A DNA stretch of 64,000 bases from Pseudooceanicola nanhaiensis DSM 18065 (GTDB taxonomy: Bacteria > Pseudomonadota > Alphaproteobacteria > Rhodobacterales > Rhodobacteraceae): positions 992,001 through 1,056,000 of the forward strand of contig NZ_JHZF01000013.1 of assembly GCF_000688295.1 (NCBI RefSeq), given 5' to 3'. The notes below the pieces were generated by a model. The model was not told the DNA's origin and did not search any database. It saw nothing but the letters and a program-made list of their open reading frames with translations. Below are positions 53,261 through 61,614 of the stretch, piece after piece. Position 1 is the first letter of the stretch; each line of letters starts with the position of its first letter. Position numbers and translations under genes: made by a program.

Positions 53261-53328
53261 CATCTTCCTCTTGCCGGAAATATCCCGGGGGGAGTCGGCG
53301 CCTTGCGCCGACGGGGGGCTGGCCCCCC
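53261..53328 (+). repeat. dispersed intergenic element, copy E, two hairpins
   Basis: Core CATCTTCCTCTTGCCGGAAATA, then GTCGGCGC/GCGCCGAC (loop CTT, 53294-53312) and GGGGGGC/GCCCCCC (loop TG, 53313-53328). Layout matches copy C. Confidence 0.78.
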
Positions 53329-53362
53329 GCCCAGCGTCGGTCCGGGCGCCAGCGCCGGGGGA

Positions 53363-54394
53363 TCAGTCGCCGCGCACCGTGTCGATCATCAGCTGCACGT
53401 TCGCCGGATCGGCGTCCGGGGTGATCCCGTGGCCAAGGTTGAAGATATGCGGCCCGCCCGACAGGGCCTTCACGATGCGCTTCGTGTCCGCGACCAGATC
53501 CGCGCCGCCGGTCACCATGTGGCGCGAGGCGAGGTTGCCCTGCACGCAGGCGTGGGGCTGGACGTGCTCGGCCGCCCAGGCCGCCTCGACGCTGTCGTCG
53601 ATCGCGACGCAATCCGCGCCTGTGGCCTGGGCGAAGCCGATGTAATGCTCGCGCGCCTCGCGCGGGAAGGCGATGACGGGCAGGCCCGGGTGGCGGGCCT
53701 TCAGCTCGGCGATGATCCTGCGGGCGGGCTCGAGCGCGTAGGCATCGAAATCCGCGCCGTGCAGCGAGCCGGCCCAGCTGTCGAAGAGCTTCACGCATTC
53801 CGCCCCGGCCTCGACCTGGGCCGAGAGGTATTCGATCGTCGCCGCGGTGATCCGGTCGAGCAGCGCCTCGAAGAGCGGACGGTTCTCGGCCTTCAGCGCA
53901 TGGGCCGGGCCCTGGTCGGGGGTGCCGCGCCCGGCGATCATGTAGGTGGCGACCGTCCAGGGCGCGCCGGCGAAGCCGATGAGCGTGGTCTCGGAGGGCA
54001 GCGCGCGCGACAGGATCCGCACCGTCTCGTAGATCGGCGAGAGCGTCTCGTGCACATCCGCGGCCGGGCCGAGCTTGTCGAAATCCTCCTGCCGGGTCAC
54101 GGTCGAGAGCCGCGGCCCTTCGCCGGTCACGAACCAGAGGTCGGCGCCGAGCGCCTGCGGCACCAGCAGGATGTCGGCGAACAGGATCGCCCCGTCGAAG
54201 CCGAAGCGGCGGATCGGCTGGAGCGTCACCTCGGCGGCCAGTTCCGGGTTGTAGCAGAGCGACAGGAAGTCCCCGGCCTTCTCGCGCGTGGCGCGGTATT
54301 CCGGCAGGTAGCGGCCGGCCTGGCGCATCATCCAGATCGGCGGCGTCGGCAGGCGCTCCCCGGCCAGGGCCCGGAGGATGGTCTTCTCGCTCAT
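53363..54394 (-). CDS. hemE: uroporphyrinogen decarboxylase
   Basis: 343 residues from [19 protein letters not shown], with AAGGAG 7 bases upstream. Signature [19 protein letters not shown] near residue 20 and [17 protein letters not shown], the catalytic Asp in the latter. It removes four carboxyl groups from uroporphyrinogen III to make coproporphyrinogen III, cytoplasmic. Standard length. Upstream is the WYL regulator (leftward); hemC diverges on the other side, which is a common hem arrangement in Rhodobacterales. Confidence 0.96.
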   Translation of the reverse strand: MSEKTILRALAGERLPTPPIWMMRQAGRYLPEYRATREKAGDFLSLCYNPELAAEVTLQPIRRFGFDGAILFADILLVPQALGADLWFVTGEGPRLSTVTRQEDFDKLGPAADVHETLSPIYETVRILSRALPSETTLIGFAGAPWTVATYMIAGRGTPDQGPAHALKAENRPLFEALLDRITAATIEYLSAQVEAGAECVKLFDSWAGSLHGADFDAYALEPARRIIAELKARHPGLPVIAFPREAREHYIGFAQATGADCVAIDDSVEAAWAAEHVQPHACVQGNLASRHMVTGGADLVADTKRIVKALSGGPHIFNLGHGITPDADPANVQLMIDTVRGD

Positions 54395-54442
54395 GTCATG
54401 CTCCTTCATCGGCGTCACTGCTCGCCGCCGCGGGACGGGATG

Positions 54443-55147
54443 TCAAGCCGCGCCGCCCGCCTCGGGCGGTTCCGCCGCAGCGGCCTCGCGCTCGGCCCAG
54501 AGCGCGCGGAGGGTCTCGCCCTGGGCCGCGAAGCTCTCGTCCAGCAGGGTCCAGCCGTAGATCCGGTCGGTCCGGAAGTGCCGCAGGTCGTGGCGCAGCT
54601 CGCACCAGGCGGCGAGCATGGTGACCTCGACGTGATAGATCACCACCAGGGGCCGGATGGTGCGGAGGGTCCGCTCCCCGTCCGGGGTGCGGTAGTCGAT
54701 GCGGAGCTTCCGCTCCTCGCGGATCGCCTGCCGGAGGAGCGATTTCGGCACGCAGCCTTTCGCCGGATCGTCGAGCGCGGAGCCCCAGGGCGCAACGTGC
54801 AGCCAGGTCGACGGCCCGTGCAGCGCCTCGATCTTCGCGCTGATGCGCTGGCCCGCCCGCATCAGCGCCCCGTCCCCGGTGCGGGCGAGGAGCGACAGGG
54901 CGACGCGCAGCGCCTCGGATTCCTCGGTGTCGAAGTTGAGCGGCGGCAGGTCGTAGCCGCTGCGCAGGACATAGCCCAGCCCCGCCGCGCCCTCGACCGG
55001 GACCCGCATCGCCTGCAGCGCCGCCATGTCGCGGTAGATCGTGCGGACCGAGACCTCGAGCGCCTCGCCGAGCGCCTCTGCGGTCATCGGGGCCCTTGCG
55101 GCGCGCAGGGTCTGGATCAGTTCGAAAAGGCGGTCGGGGCGGGACAT
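54443..55147 (-). CDS. YafY/WYL-type transcriptional regulator
   Basis: 234 residues. Helix-turn-helix: PDRLFELIQTLRAARAPMTA then LGEALEVSVRTIYRDMAALQA, the DeoR-like N-terminus of YafY regulators. The WYL domain is ERKLRIDYRTPDGERTLRTIRPLVV and VTMLAAWCELRHDLRHFRTDR, so here split in parts; it binds ligands or DNA ends. It lies between hemE and a divergent small frame; direct and inverted repeats TCTCCTGACA / CTCCTG-CAGGAG lie just upstream and look like its operator. Confidence 0.92.
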   Translation of the reverse strand: MSRPDRLFELIQTLRAARAPMTAEALGEALEVSVRTIYRDMAALQAMRVPVEGAAGLGYVLRSGYDLPPLNFDTEESEALRVALSLLARTGDGALMRAGQRISAKIEALHGPSTWLHVAPWGSALDDPAKGCVPKSLLRQAIREERKLRIDYRTPDGERTLRTIRPLVVIYHVEVTMLAAWCELRHDLRHFRTDRIYGWTLLDESFAAQGETLRALWAEREAAAAEPPEAGGAA

Positions 55148-55189
55148 GGGGCTTTCTCTCGGAGCTTCGGGTGGCAGCGGCAGGCGGCG

Positions 55190-55235
55190 TCTCCTGACAT
55201 CCTAGCACCTTCTCCTGACAGCAGCATGGCAGGAG
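55190..55235. promoter_or_regulatory. repeats in WYL/hemC divergent region
   Basis: TCTCCTGACA occurs at 55190-55199 and 55211-55220, 21 bases (two turns) apart. The second copy starts an inverted repeat CTCCTG...CAGGAG (55212-55235). Candidate operator for the WYL regulator. Confidence 0.5.
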
Positions 55236-55272
55236 CGTTCTGTTTTGTCGGGTCCGAAAGGAGACCCCGGAC

Positions 55273-55452
55273 ATGCCGTTCTACGATTACATCGTCACCA
55301 TCACACTCGGGCTCGACCGGTGGGACCAGCGCGGGCCGCGGCGTCCGCCCCCGCCGCTGCGGCTGCGGGCCGCCCGACCCGCGCCACCTGTCAGGCGCGG
55401 CATTCGGGCCCGCTTGCAAGCCATTCGTGCCGCGCTTAACAGGAGGGCATGA
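55273..55452 (+). CDS. small 59-residue basic protein (hypothetical)
   Basis: ATG 55273 has AAAGGAG 9 bases upstream, a good site. The product starts MPFYDYIVTITLGLDRWDQR and continues Arg/Pro-rich (RRPPPPLRLRAARPAPP) to residue 59. It has no family I know. The TGA overlaps the hemC ATG (ATGA), so it is coupled to hemC. It could be real, or a leader for hemC; the WYL repeat lies upstream. The Arg-rich tail could also be just GC bias. Confidence 0.45.
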   Translation: MPFYDYIVTITLGLDRWDQRGPRRPPPPLRLRAARPAPPVRRGIRARLQAIRAALNRRA

Positions 55453-56393
55453 CCCTAGACCTGCCCACCCCCTCCGCGCCCCTGCGCATCGGCACCCGCG
55501 GCTCTCCGCTGGCGCTGGCGCAGGCCCACGAGACCCGCAACCGGCTGATGACCGCCTTCGACCTGCCGCGCGAGGCCTTCGAGGTGCAGGTGATCCAGAC
55601 CACCGGCGACCGGGTGCAGGACCGCGAGCTGAAGGAGCTGGGCGGCAAGGGGCTCTTCACGCGCGAGATCGAGCTGGCGATGATCCAGGAGGGGATCGAC
55701 ATCGCGGTCCACTCGATGAAGGACATGCCGGTGCTGCAGCCGGGCGGGCTGGTGCTGGATTGCTACCTCCCGCGCGAGGATGTGCGGGACGCCTTCGTGT
55801 CTTTCCACGACGGCGGGATCGACGGGATCCCCGCGGGGGCCAGGGTCGGGACCTCCTCGCTCCGGCGCGGTGCGCAGATGCGCCTCAGGCGTCCGGATGT
55901 CGAGATCGTGGGGTTCCGCGGCAACGTGCAGACCCGGCTCAGGAAACTGACCGAGGGGGTCGCGCATTGCACCTTCCTCGCCCAGGCCGGGTTGAACCGG
56001 CTGGGGCGCAAGGACGTGCCCGCCCGCGTGCTGGAGCCCGAGGAGATGCTGCCCGCCATCGCGCAGGGCGCCATCGGGGTCGAGCGGCGGGCCGACGACA
56101 TGCGGGCGGCCACCATGCTCGAGGCGATCCACGACGCGCCCACGGCCGAGCTGCTGGCCGCCGAACGCGCCTTCCTCGCCACGCTGGACGGTTCCTGCGA
56201 GACGCCGATCGCGGGGCTCGCGCAGGTGTCGGACGGCACCCTGCGGCTGCGCGGCCAGATCCTGCGGCCCGACGGCTCGGAGGCGCTGGAGGATGACGCC
56301 AGCGCGCCGGTCGAGGATGGCGCGGCGCTCGGCGAGGAGATGGCCCTGCGGCTGCTCGAACGCGCGGGCAACGGTTTCTTCGACTGGCGATGA
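55449..56393 (+). CDS. hemC: hydroxymethylbilane synthase
   Basis: 314 residues. Signature APLRIGTRGSPLALAQAHE at the start, GDRVQDRELKELGGKGLFTRE near 55, HSMKDMP near 89, TSSLRRGAQM near 135, and the dipyrromethane-cofactor Cys in LDGSCETPIAG near 245. All functional residues are present. It polymerises four porphobilinogens. ATGA overlap with the small upstream frame and again with the downstream kinase, giving one operon. Confidence 0.96.
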   Translation: MTLDLPTPSAPLRIGTRGSPLALAQAHETRNRLMTAFDLPREAFEVQVIQTTGDRVQDRELKELGGKGLFTREIELAMIQEGIDIAVHSMKDMPVLQPGGLVLDCYLPREDVRDAFVSFHDGGIDGIPAGARVGTSSLRRGAQMRLRRPDVEIVGFRGNVQTRLRKLTEGVAHCTFLAQAGLNRLGRKDVPARVLEPEEMLPAIAQGAIGVERRADDMRAATMLEAIHDAPTAELLAAERAFLATLDGSCETPIAGLAQVSDGTLRLRGQILRPDGSEALEDDASAPVEDGAALGEEMALRLLERAGNGFFDWR

Positions 56394-57235
56394 GCAGCGC
56401 AGGCGAGCTCCCGGAGGCTCTGGCCCGCCGGTTCGGGATTGCCGCGGCCGGGCTTGTCGAGCGCACCGCGATTGCCGTGGTCTGGCGGGTGGAACTGGCG
56501 GGAGGCGGTGTCGCGGGGCTCAAGGTTTTCCATGAAGAGGGGCTCGCGAACGAGGGGCCGGGGCTCGCCTGGATGCGCGCCCGGGACGGTGCGGGCGTGG
56601 TCAGGCTGCTCGACCAGCAGGGCCGCGCGGTGTTGATGGAATGGCAGGAGGGCCCCTCCCTCGGCGATCTCGTCCGGCGCGGGGAGGATGCGCGCGCGGC
56701 GAGGGAGCTTCTTTCGGTCGCGCAGCGTCTGCATCAAGGCGCGGACACGGGCGCCGGCCTGTCGCTGCCGCCGCTCGATGCGTGGTTCGGCGCGCTTCGC
56801 GACGTGACCCTGGCCGCCGCTTGCCCGCCGGAGGCCGCCCGCGACATGCTGGCGGCGCGCGACATCGCCGAACGGCTGCTCGCCGCGCCGCGTGAGGTCC
56901 GGGGCCTGCACGGCGATCTGCACCACGACAACATCCGGGACGGCGCGCGGGGCTGGCTCGCCTTCGACGCAAAGGGCGTGCGGGGCGAACGCGCCTATGA
57001 GCTGGCCAACGCCTTCCGCAACCCGAAGGGGGCAGCGGCGCTGGTGGCGGACCCGGCGCGGATCGCTGCCCTTGCGGACCTCTGGTCGGAGGGGTTCGGT
57101 GTCGAGCGCACGCGGCTTCTCGACTGGGCGGCCGCGAAATGCGCGCTTTCCATCTGCTGGCGGGCGAAGGGGCCCGTGGGGGCGGATGCGGAGTTCGGTC
57201 TGCTGGCGCGGCTGATCGCGGCGCGCGGCGGCTGA
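56390..57235 (+). CDS. APH(6)/streptomycin 6-kinase-like phosphotransferase
   Basis: 281 residues, aminoglycoside/hydroxyurea antibiotic kinase family (PF04655). Catalytic loop GLHGDLHHDNI near residue 170 and the metal-binding WLAFDAKGVRGERAYELAN that replaces the usual DFG. Length matches. It could phosphorylate an aminoglycoside or, more likely in this context, an unknown small metabolite. It overlaps hemC by ATGA, an odd companion for haem synthesis. Antibiotic resistance is not shown. Confidence 0.83.
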   Translation: MSSAGELPEALARRFGIAAAGLVERTAIAVVWRVELAGGGVAGLKVFHEEGLANEGPGLAWMRARDGAGVVRLLDQQGRAVLMEWQEGPSLGDLVRRGEDARAARELLSVAQRLHQGADTGAGLSLPPLDAWFGALRDVTLAAACPPEAARDMLAARDIAERLLAAPREVRGLHGDLHHDNIRDGARGWLAFDAKGVRGERAYELANAFRNPKGAAALVADPARIAALADLWSEGFGVERTRLLDWAAAKCALSICWRAKGPVGADAEFGLLARLIAARGG

Positions 57236-57245
57236 GGGCCCGGCA

Positions 57246-57310
57246 GGGGGGCGCTGCCCCCCGTCGCGGCAGGCCGCGACTCCCCCCGGAGTATTTCGGG
57301 AAAGATGAAG
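57246..57310 (-). repeat. dispersed intergenic element, copy C, two hairpins
   Basis: Read leftwards: core CTTCATCTTTCCCGAAATA then CTCCGGGGGGA, then GTCGCGGC/GCCGCGAC (57263-57280) and GGGGGGC/GCCCCCC (57246-57262). Same two-hairpin plan as copy E, in the opposite orientation to the kinase gene it follows. Confidence 0.78.
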
Positions 57311-57385
57311 CGGGGGCCGGGAAAGCCGTTGGTCCCGTCGCGCAGTTTGTGAAATAACCGCGGCATACGACCTTGGAGAACGGCC

Positions 57386-58324
57386 ATGCCCGCGATTGCC
57401 CCCGACCACATTCCCGAACGGCTCTACCCGGTGATCGAGGCGCTCTGCGCCACCGGCGTCGACGTGGCGCGGACCATCGCGCGGGGACCGCTCGGGCAAT
57501 CGCTCGCCGAGGGCGTGGGCGAGAACACCGGGGGCGACCAGCAGAAGGCGCTCGACGTGATGGCCGACGAGGCCTTCGAGAAGGCGCTCGGGCCGGCCGG
57601 GGTGAAGTTCTACGCCTCGGAGGAGCAGGAGGGGGTCCTGACGCTCGGCGACGGCGCCTTCGCGCTGGCGATCGACCCGCTCGACGGGTCGTCGAACATC
57701 GACGTGAACGTCTCGATCGGGACGATCTTCTCGATCTTCGAGGCGGAGGACGGGGCGGAAGAGAGCTTCCTGCGCCCCGCCTCCGAGCAGATCGCCGCGG
57801 GCTATATCATCTACGGGCCGCAGACCGGCATGGCGGTGAGCTTCGGGGACGGCACGCTGATGTTCGTCATGGACCCGGAGACCAGGGTCTTCGAACTGGC
57901 CGAGGCGCGGATGGCGATTCCGGCGGCGGCGAAGGAATATTCGATCAACGCGGGCTACCGGCGGCACTGGCCCGACTGGGTGAAGAGCTTCGTCGAGGAA
58001 TGCGAGGCCGGCAAGGAGGGCCCGCGCGGCAAGGATTACTCCTTCCGCTGGGTCGCCTCGCTGGTGGCCGAGACGCACCGCATCCTGACCCGGGGCGGCA
58101 CCTTCCTCTACACGGGCGACGCGCGGCCCGCCTATGCCGAAGGGCGGCTCCGGATGGTCTACGAGGTGGCGCCGATGGCGATGCTGATCGAGCAGGCGGG
58201 CGGCATGGCCACCGACGGCAAGCGGCCGATCCTGTCGCTGACGGCGGAGAAGCTGCACGGCAAGCAGCCCTTCGTCTTCGGCTGCCGGGACGAGGTCGAA
58301 CGGGTCGCCGAACTGCACGGCTGA
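57386..58324 (+). CDS. fbp: class 1 fructose-1,6-bisphosphatase
   Basis: 312 residues. Metal and substrate motifs: FAEEQ-like YASEEQEGV, AIDPLDGSSNIDVN near residue 92-105, GRLRMVYEVAPMAMLIEQAGG near 252-272. It removes the 1-phosphate from fructose-1,6-bisphosphate in gluconeogenesis (or a Calvin cycle, not shown here). Followed by rpe after 68 bases, so the two may be one unit. Confidence 0.94.
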   Translation: MPAIAPDHIPERLYPVIEALCATGVDVARTIARGPLGQSLAEGVGENTGGDQQKALDVMADEAFEKALGPAGVKFYASEEQEGVLTLGDGAFALAIDPLDGSSNIDVNVSIGTIFSIFEAEDGAEESFLRPASEQIAAGYIIYGPQTGMAVSFGDGTLMFVMDPETRVFELAEARMAIPAAAKEYSINAGYRRHWPDWVKSFVEECEAGKEGPRGKDYSFRWVASLVAETHRILTRGGTFLYTGDARPAYAEGRLRMVYEVAPMAMLIEQAGGMATDGKRPILSLTAEKLHGKQPFVFGCRDEVERVAELHG

Positions 58325-58392
58325 GTGATACGGGCTTGGCAGGGCCGGCCGGGCTTGCCATATGCAGGCCGACAGCCCAGAGGACCCTGCCC

Positions 58393-59079
58393 ATGACCTT
58401 CGACCGCTCGCTCAAGATCGCCCCGTCGATCCTTTCCGCCGATTTCGCCGATTTCGGGCGCGAGATCCGGGCGGTGGAGGACCAGGGCGCCGACTGGATC
58501 CATGTCGACGTGATGGACGGGCATTTCGTGCCGAACCTGACCTTCGGCCCGCCCGCCGTGAAGGCCTTCCGGCGCCACGTGACGACCTTCATGGACGTGC
58601 ACCTGATGATCTCGCCGGTGGATGCCTATATCGACGCCTATGCCGATGCCGGGGCCGACCTGCTGACCGCGCATGTCGAGGCCGGACCGCATATCCACCG
58701 GACGCTGCAGGCGATCCGGGGGGCGGGGATGAAGGCGGGGGTGGCGCTGAACCCCGGCACGCCCGCCGAGGCGGTCGAGCATGTGCTGGACATCTGCGAC
58801 CTGGTCTGCGTGATGACGGTGAACCCCGGCTTCGGCGGGCAGAGCTTCATCGACATGACCGCGAAGGTCCGGAAGCTGCGCGGAATGATCGGCGACCGCC
58901 CGGTGCATATCGAGATCGACGGCGGCGTCACGCCCCGGACCGCGCCCCTGGTGCGCGAGGCCGGGGCCGACGTGCTGGTCGCGGGCTCGGCAGTGTTCAA
59001 GGGCGGCTCGGTGCAGGATCCGGCGCCCTATGGCGAGAACATCCGGGCGATCCGGGTGAGCTGCGACACGGCCGTCTGA
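58393..59079 (+). CDS. rpe: ribulose-phosphate 3-epimerase
   Basis: 228 residues starting MTFDRSLKIAPSILSADFAD. TIM barrel with metal His in WIHVDVMDGHFVPNLTFG and DVHLMIS, the catalytic Asp in IEIDGGVTPRTAP, and NPGFGGQSFI. Interconverts ribulose-5-P and xylulose-5-P in the pentose-phosphate pathway. Downstream of fbp. Converges on sdaA across a 239-base gap with a hairpin. Confidence 0.96.
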   Translation: MTFDRSLKIAPSILSADFADFGREIRAVEDQGADWIHVDVMDGHFVPNLTFGPPAVKAFRRHVTTFMDVHLMISPVDAYIDAYADAGADLLTAHVEAGPHIHRTLQAIRGAGMKAGVALNPGTPAEAVEHVLDICDLVCVMTVNPGFGGQSFIDMTAKVRKLRGMIGDRPVHIEIDGGVTPRTAPLVREAGADVLVAGSAVFKGGSVQDPAPYGENIRAIRVSCDTAV

Positions 59080-59129
59080 GGCCGGCCCGTCCCGGTCTGA
59101 TCCGAAGCGCAAGCTATCCGCCCTTGGCC

Positions 59130-59150
59130 CGATCCGGCAAAGCCGGATCG
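59130..59150. terminator. hairpin between rpe and sdaA
   Basis: CGATCCGGC and GCCGGATCG pair perfectly (9 bp, loop AAA), between convergent genes. A run of 9 C residues lies about 75 bases to the right. Confidence 0.5.
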
Positions 59151-59318
59151 GATCGCGCGCGCCTCCGGGCGTCTGCAAGCCAATCGCCTGTCGGCGGCAC
59201 ATTGCATGGCAATCTGCGAGATCCCCCCCCCGGGGGCGGGCGCGCGGGACGCCGGGGCTCGCGTAGGGCGGGGTTCATCCTCCCGCCCCGGACGGCGCCC
59301 ACCCCCGGCGCCTTCCCG

Positions 59319-60689
59319 TCAGCAGTTCGGCACGTTCACCGCCAGCCCGCCGAGCGCCGTCTCCTTGTATTTCTCGTGCATGTCGACACCGACCTGCCGC
59401 ATCGTCTCGATCGCCGAATCGAGCGGCACGAAATGCGTCCCGTCCCCCCGGAGCGCGAGCGAGGCCGCCGAGACCGCCTTGACCGCGCCTAGGCCGTTGC
59501 GCTCGATGCAGGGGACCTGCACGAGCCCGCGGATCGGGTCGCAGGTCATCCCGAGGTGATGCTCCAGCGCGATCTCCGCCGCGTTCTCGATCTGCTCGGG
59601 CGTGCCGCCCATGACCGCGCAGAGCCCCGCGGCGGCCATGGCGGAGGCCGAGCCCACCTCGGCTTGGCAGCCCGCCTCGGCGCCCGAGATCGAGGCGTTG
59701 AACTTCACCAGCCCGCCGATCGCCGCCGCGGTCAGGAAGAAGTCCGTCAGCCGCGCCTCGGAGGCGCCGGGCACGTGGCCCAGCCAGTAGCGGATCACCG
59801 CGGGCACGACGCCGGCCGCGCCGTTGGTGGGGGCCGTGACGACCTGCCCGCCGGCCGCGTTCTCCTCGTTCACGGCCATGGCATAGGCCGAGATCCAGTC
59901 GTTGACGACGTGCGGCGGGGCAAGGTTCTTGCCCCGCTCGGCCTGCAACGCCTCATGGATCGCGCCCGCGCGGCGCTTCACCCTCAGCCCGCCCGGCAGC
60001 TCGCCATGGCCGGTGAGCCCCCGGTCGATGCAGTCGGACATCACCTGCCATATCCGCATGATGCCGGGCTTCACGTCCGCGGTGCCGCGCGCGGCCTCGT
60101 TCCGGGCCTTCATCTGCGCGATCGTCAGCCCCGAAGCGGCGGCCATCTCGAGCATCTCGGCGGCGGTCTTGAACGGGTAGGGGATCGCCGGGCCCTCGTC
60201 GGTGGCCTTGCCGGCGGCCAGCTCGGCGGCGGTGACGACGAAGCCGCCGCCGATCGAGTAATAGGTCTCCTGCCGGATCGTGTCGCCCTGTGCATCCCGC
60301 GCAGCCAGGACGAGCCCGTTCGCATGGCCCGGCAGCGGGGCGCTGCGGTCGAAGACCAGATCGCGCTCGGGGTCGAAGGCGAGCGGGGCGAGGCCCTCGG
60401 GCGTCACGCGCTTCTCCGCGTGGATGGCCGCCAGCGCCGCCTCGGCCTCCTCGGCGTCGTAATCGGCGGGACGGAAGCCCGCGAAGCCGAGGATCACCGC
60501 CCGGTCGGTGGCATGGCCCACCCCGGTGAAGGCGAGCGAGCCGTGCAGCGTGGCCCGCAGGCCGTGGGCGCGGAACGGCGCCTCGCGCAGACCGTCGAGG
60601 AAGCGGGCGGCGGCGACCATCGGGCCCATCGTATGCGAGGACGAGGGGCCGACGCCGATCTTGAAGACGTCGAATACGGACAGGAACAC
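59319..60689 (-). CDS. sdaA: L-serine ammonia-lyase (iron-sulfur type)
   Basis: 456 residues from GTG 60689 ([19 protein letters not shown] is the standard opening), with AAGGAGG 8-9 bases upstream. The Fe-S cysteines are in [27 protein letters not shown] and [20 protein letters not shown] and [10 protein letters not shown] are the family core. It deaminates serine to pyruvate. Monomeric SdaA form, domain beta then alpha. Divergent from the response regulator. Confidence 0.95.
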   Translation of the reverse strand: MFLSVFDVFKIGVGPSSSHTMGPMVAAARFLDGLREAPFRAHGLRATLHGSLAFTGVGHATDRAVILGFAGFRPADYDAEEAEAALAAIHAEKRVTPEGLAPLAFDPERDLVFDRSAPLPGHANGLVLAARDAQGDTIRQETYYSIGGGFVVTAAELAAGKATDEGPAIPYPFKTAAEMLEMAAASGLTIAQMKARNEAARGTADVKPGIMRIWQVMSDCIDRGLTGHGELPGGLRVKRRAGAIHEALQAERGKNLAPPHVVNDWISAYAMAVNEENAAGGQVVTAPTNGAAGVVPAVIRYWLGHVPGASEARLTDFFLTAAAIGGLVKFNASISGAEAGCQAEVGSASAMAAAGLCAVMGGTPEQIENAAEIALEHHLGMTCDPIRGLVQVPCIERNGLGAVKAVSAASLALRGDGTHFVPLDSAIETMRQVGVDMHEKYKETALGGLAVNVPNC

Positions 60690-60838
60690 GTGGGGCGGCC
60701 TCCTTGGAACTGCGCCCATAGAGCGGTGGCGGGCGCGGGCGCGCATGCTGCGGCGCGACACTTCGCGCGCCGCCTGCGGCTCGGAGACAGAGTGGGGGGC
60801 CGCGGCCGGGGATGCAACCGGACGGCGGGGCGCGTGGA

Positions 60839-60853
60839 TTAACGTGCCGTTAG
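60839..60853 (+). promoter_or_regulatory. CtrA-like site before orphan response regulator
   Basis: TTAA (60839-60842), 7 bases, TTAG (60850-60853). The alphaproteobacterial CtrA full site is TTAA-N7-TTAA; one base differs. Lies about 57 bases before the ATG at 60910. Confidence 0.35.
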
Positions 60854-60909
60854 CCATGCGGGTCTAGCCTCGGAGTCGAAACGGGATTCGCTGCAAGGAG
60901 AGACGGAAC

Positions 60910-61614
60910 ATGGAGGACCCCAAACTACCCGCACCGACCCCGGGACGCCCGCTCCTGGGCCTCACCGTCCTGGTGGTCGAGGACAGCCGCTTCGCATGCG
61001 AGGCGATGCGCCTGCTCTGCCTGCGCTCCGGCGCGCGGATCAGGCGGGCGGATTGCATCCGCTCCGCACGGCGCCATCTGCAGGTCTACCGGCCCTCGGT
61101 CGCGCTGGTGGACCTCGGCCTGCCGGACGGATCGGGGCTGGAACTGATCTCGGACCTGGCGCAGGGCGTGCCGCGGATCGGCGTGATCATCGGCATCAGC
61201 GGCGACGATGCCGGGGCGGAGGCGGCGATCGCGGCGGGGGCGGACGACTTTCTCGCCAAGCCGGTGGACCGGCTCGGGGCCTTCCAGTCGGCGATCAGCC
61301 GTCACCTGCCGCCGGAACGCCGCGTGCGTGGCCCGCATCCCGTCAGCGGAGAGGTGGTCCACCCCGACCGGCTCGCCTTCCGCGAGGATATGGCGCATCT
61401 CGATGCGGTGATGCGGGGCCCGGCAGAGGGGCGGGATCTCGACTACGTGGCGCAATTCCTGCGCGGGATCGCGCGCAGCGCGGGCGACCGCCCGCTGGAG
61501 GAAGCGGCCCATGCCCTCGCCCGCTCCCGGCGCGAGGGGCGGACCACCCGCCCGGACGAGGCGCGGATCGCGGGTCTGGTGCGCGAGCGGTTGGCGGAAA
61601 CGGAGGTGATCTGA
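60910..61614 (+). CDS. response regulator receiver with undefined C-terminal domain
   Basis: 234 residues. Receiver at 15-130: LTVLVVEDSRFACEAMR, phospho-acceptor Asp in ALVDLGLPDGSG, Lys in DDFLAKPVDRLG. The remaining 100 residues are helical (FREDMAHLDAVMRGPAEGR, DYVAQFLRGIARSAGDRPLE) with no DNA-binding motif I can recognise, so it probably acts through protein contacts. No kinase nearby. Upstream CtrA-like site suggests a link to cell-cycle or motility control (inference). Confidence 0.88.
   Translation: MEDPKLPAPTPGRPLLGLTVLVVEDSRFACEAMRLLCLRSGARIRRADCIRSARRHLQVYRPSVALVDLGLPDGSGLELISDLAQGVPRIGVIIGISGDDAGAEAAIAAGADDFLAKPVDRLGAFQSAISRHLPPERRVRGPHPVSGEVVHPDRLAFREDMAHLDAVMRGPAEGRDLDYVAQFLRGIARSAGDRPLEEAAHALARSRREGRTTRPDEARIAGLVRERLAETEVI

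Larger units (their letters stand above)
52966..53362. other. 397-base gap with two inverted dispersed elements
   Basis: Contains repeat copies D (leftward) and E (rightward), whose cores face each other and form 22-base arms with two mismatches (53121-53142 and 53263-53284), with 120 bases between. No credible gene inside. Confidence 0.7.
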
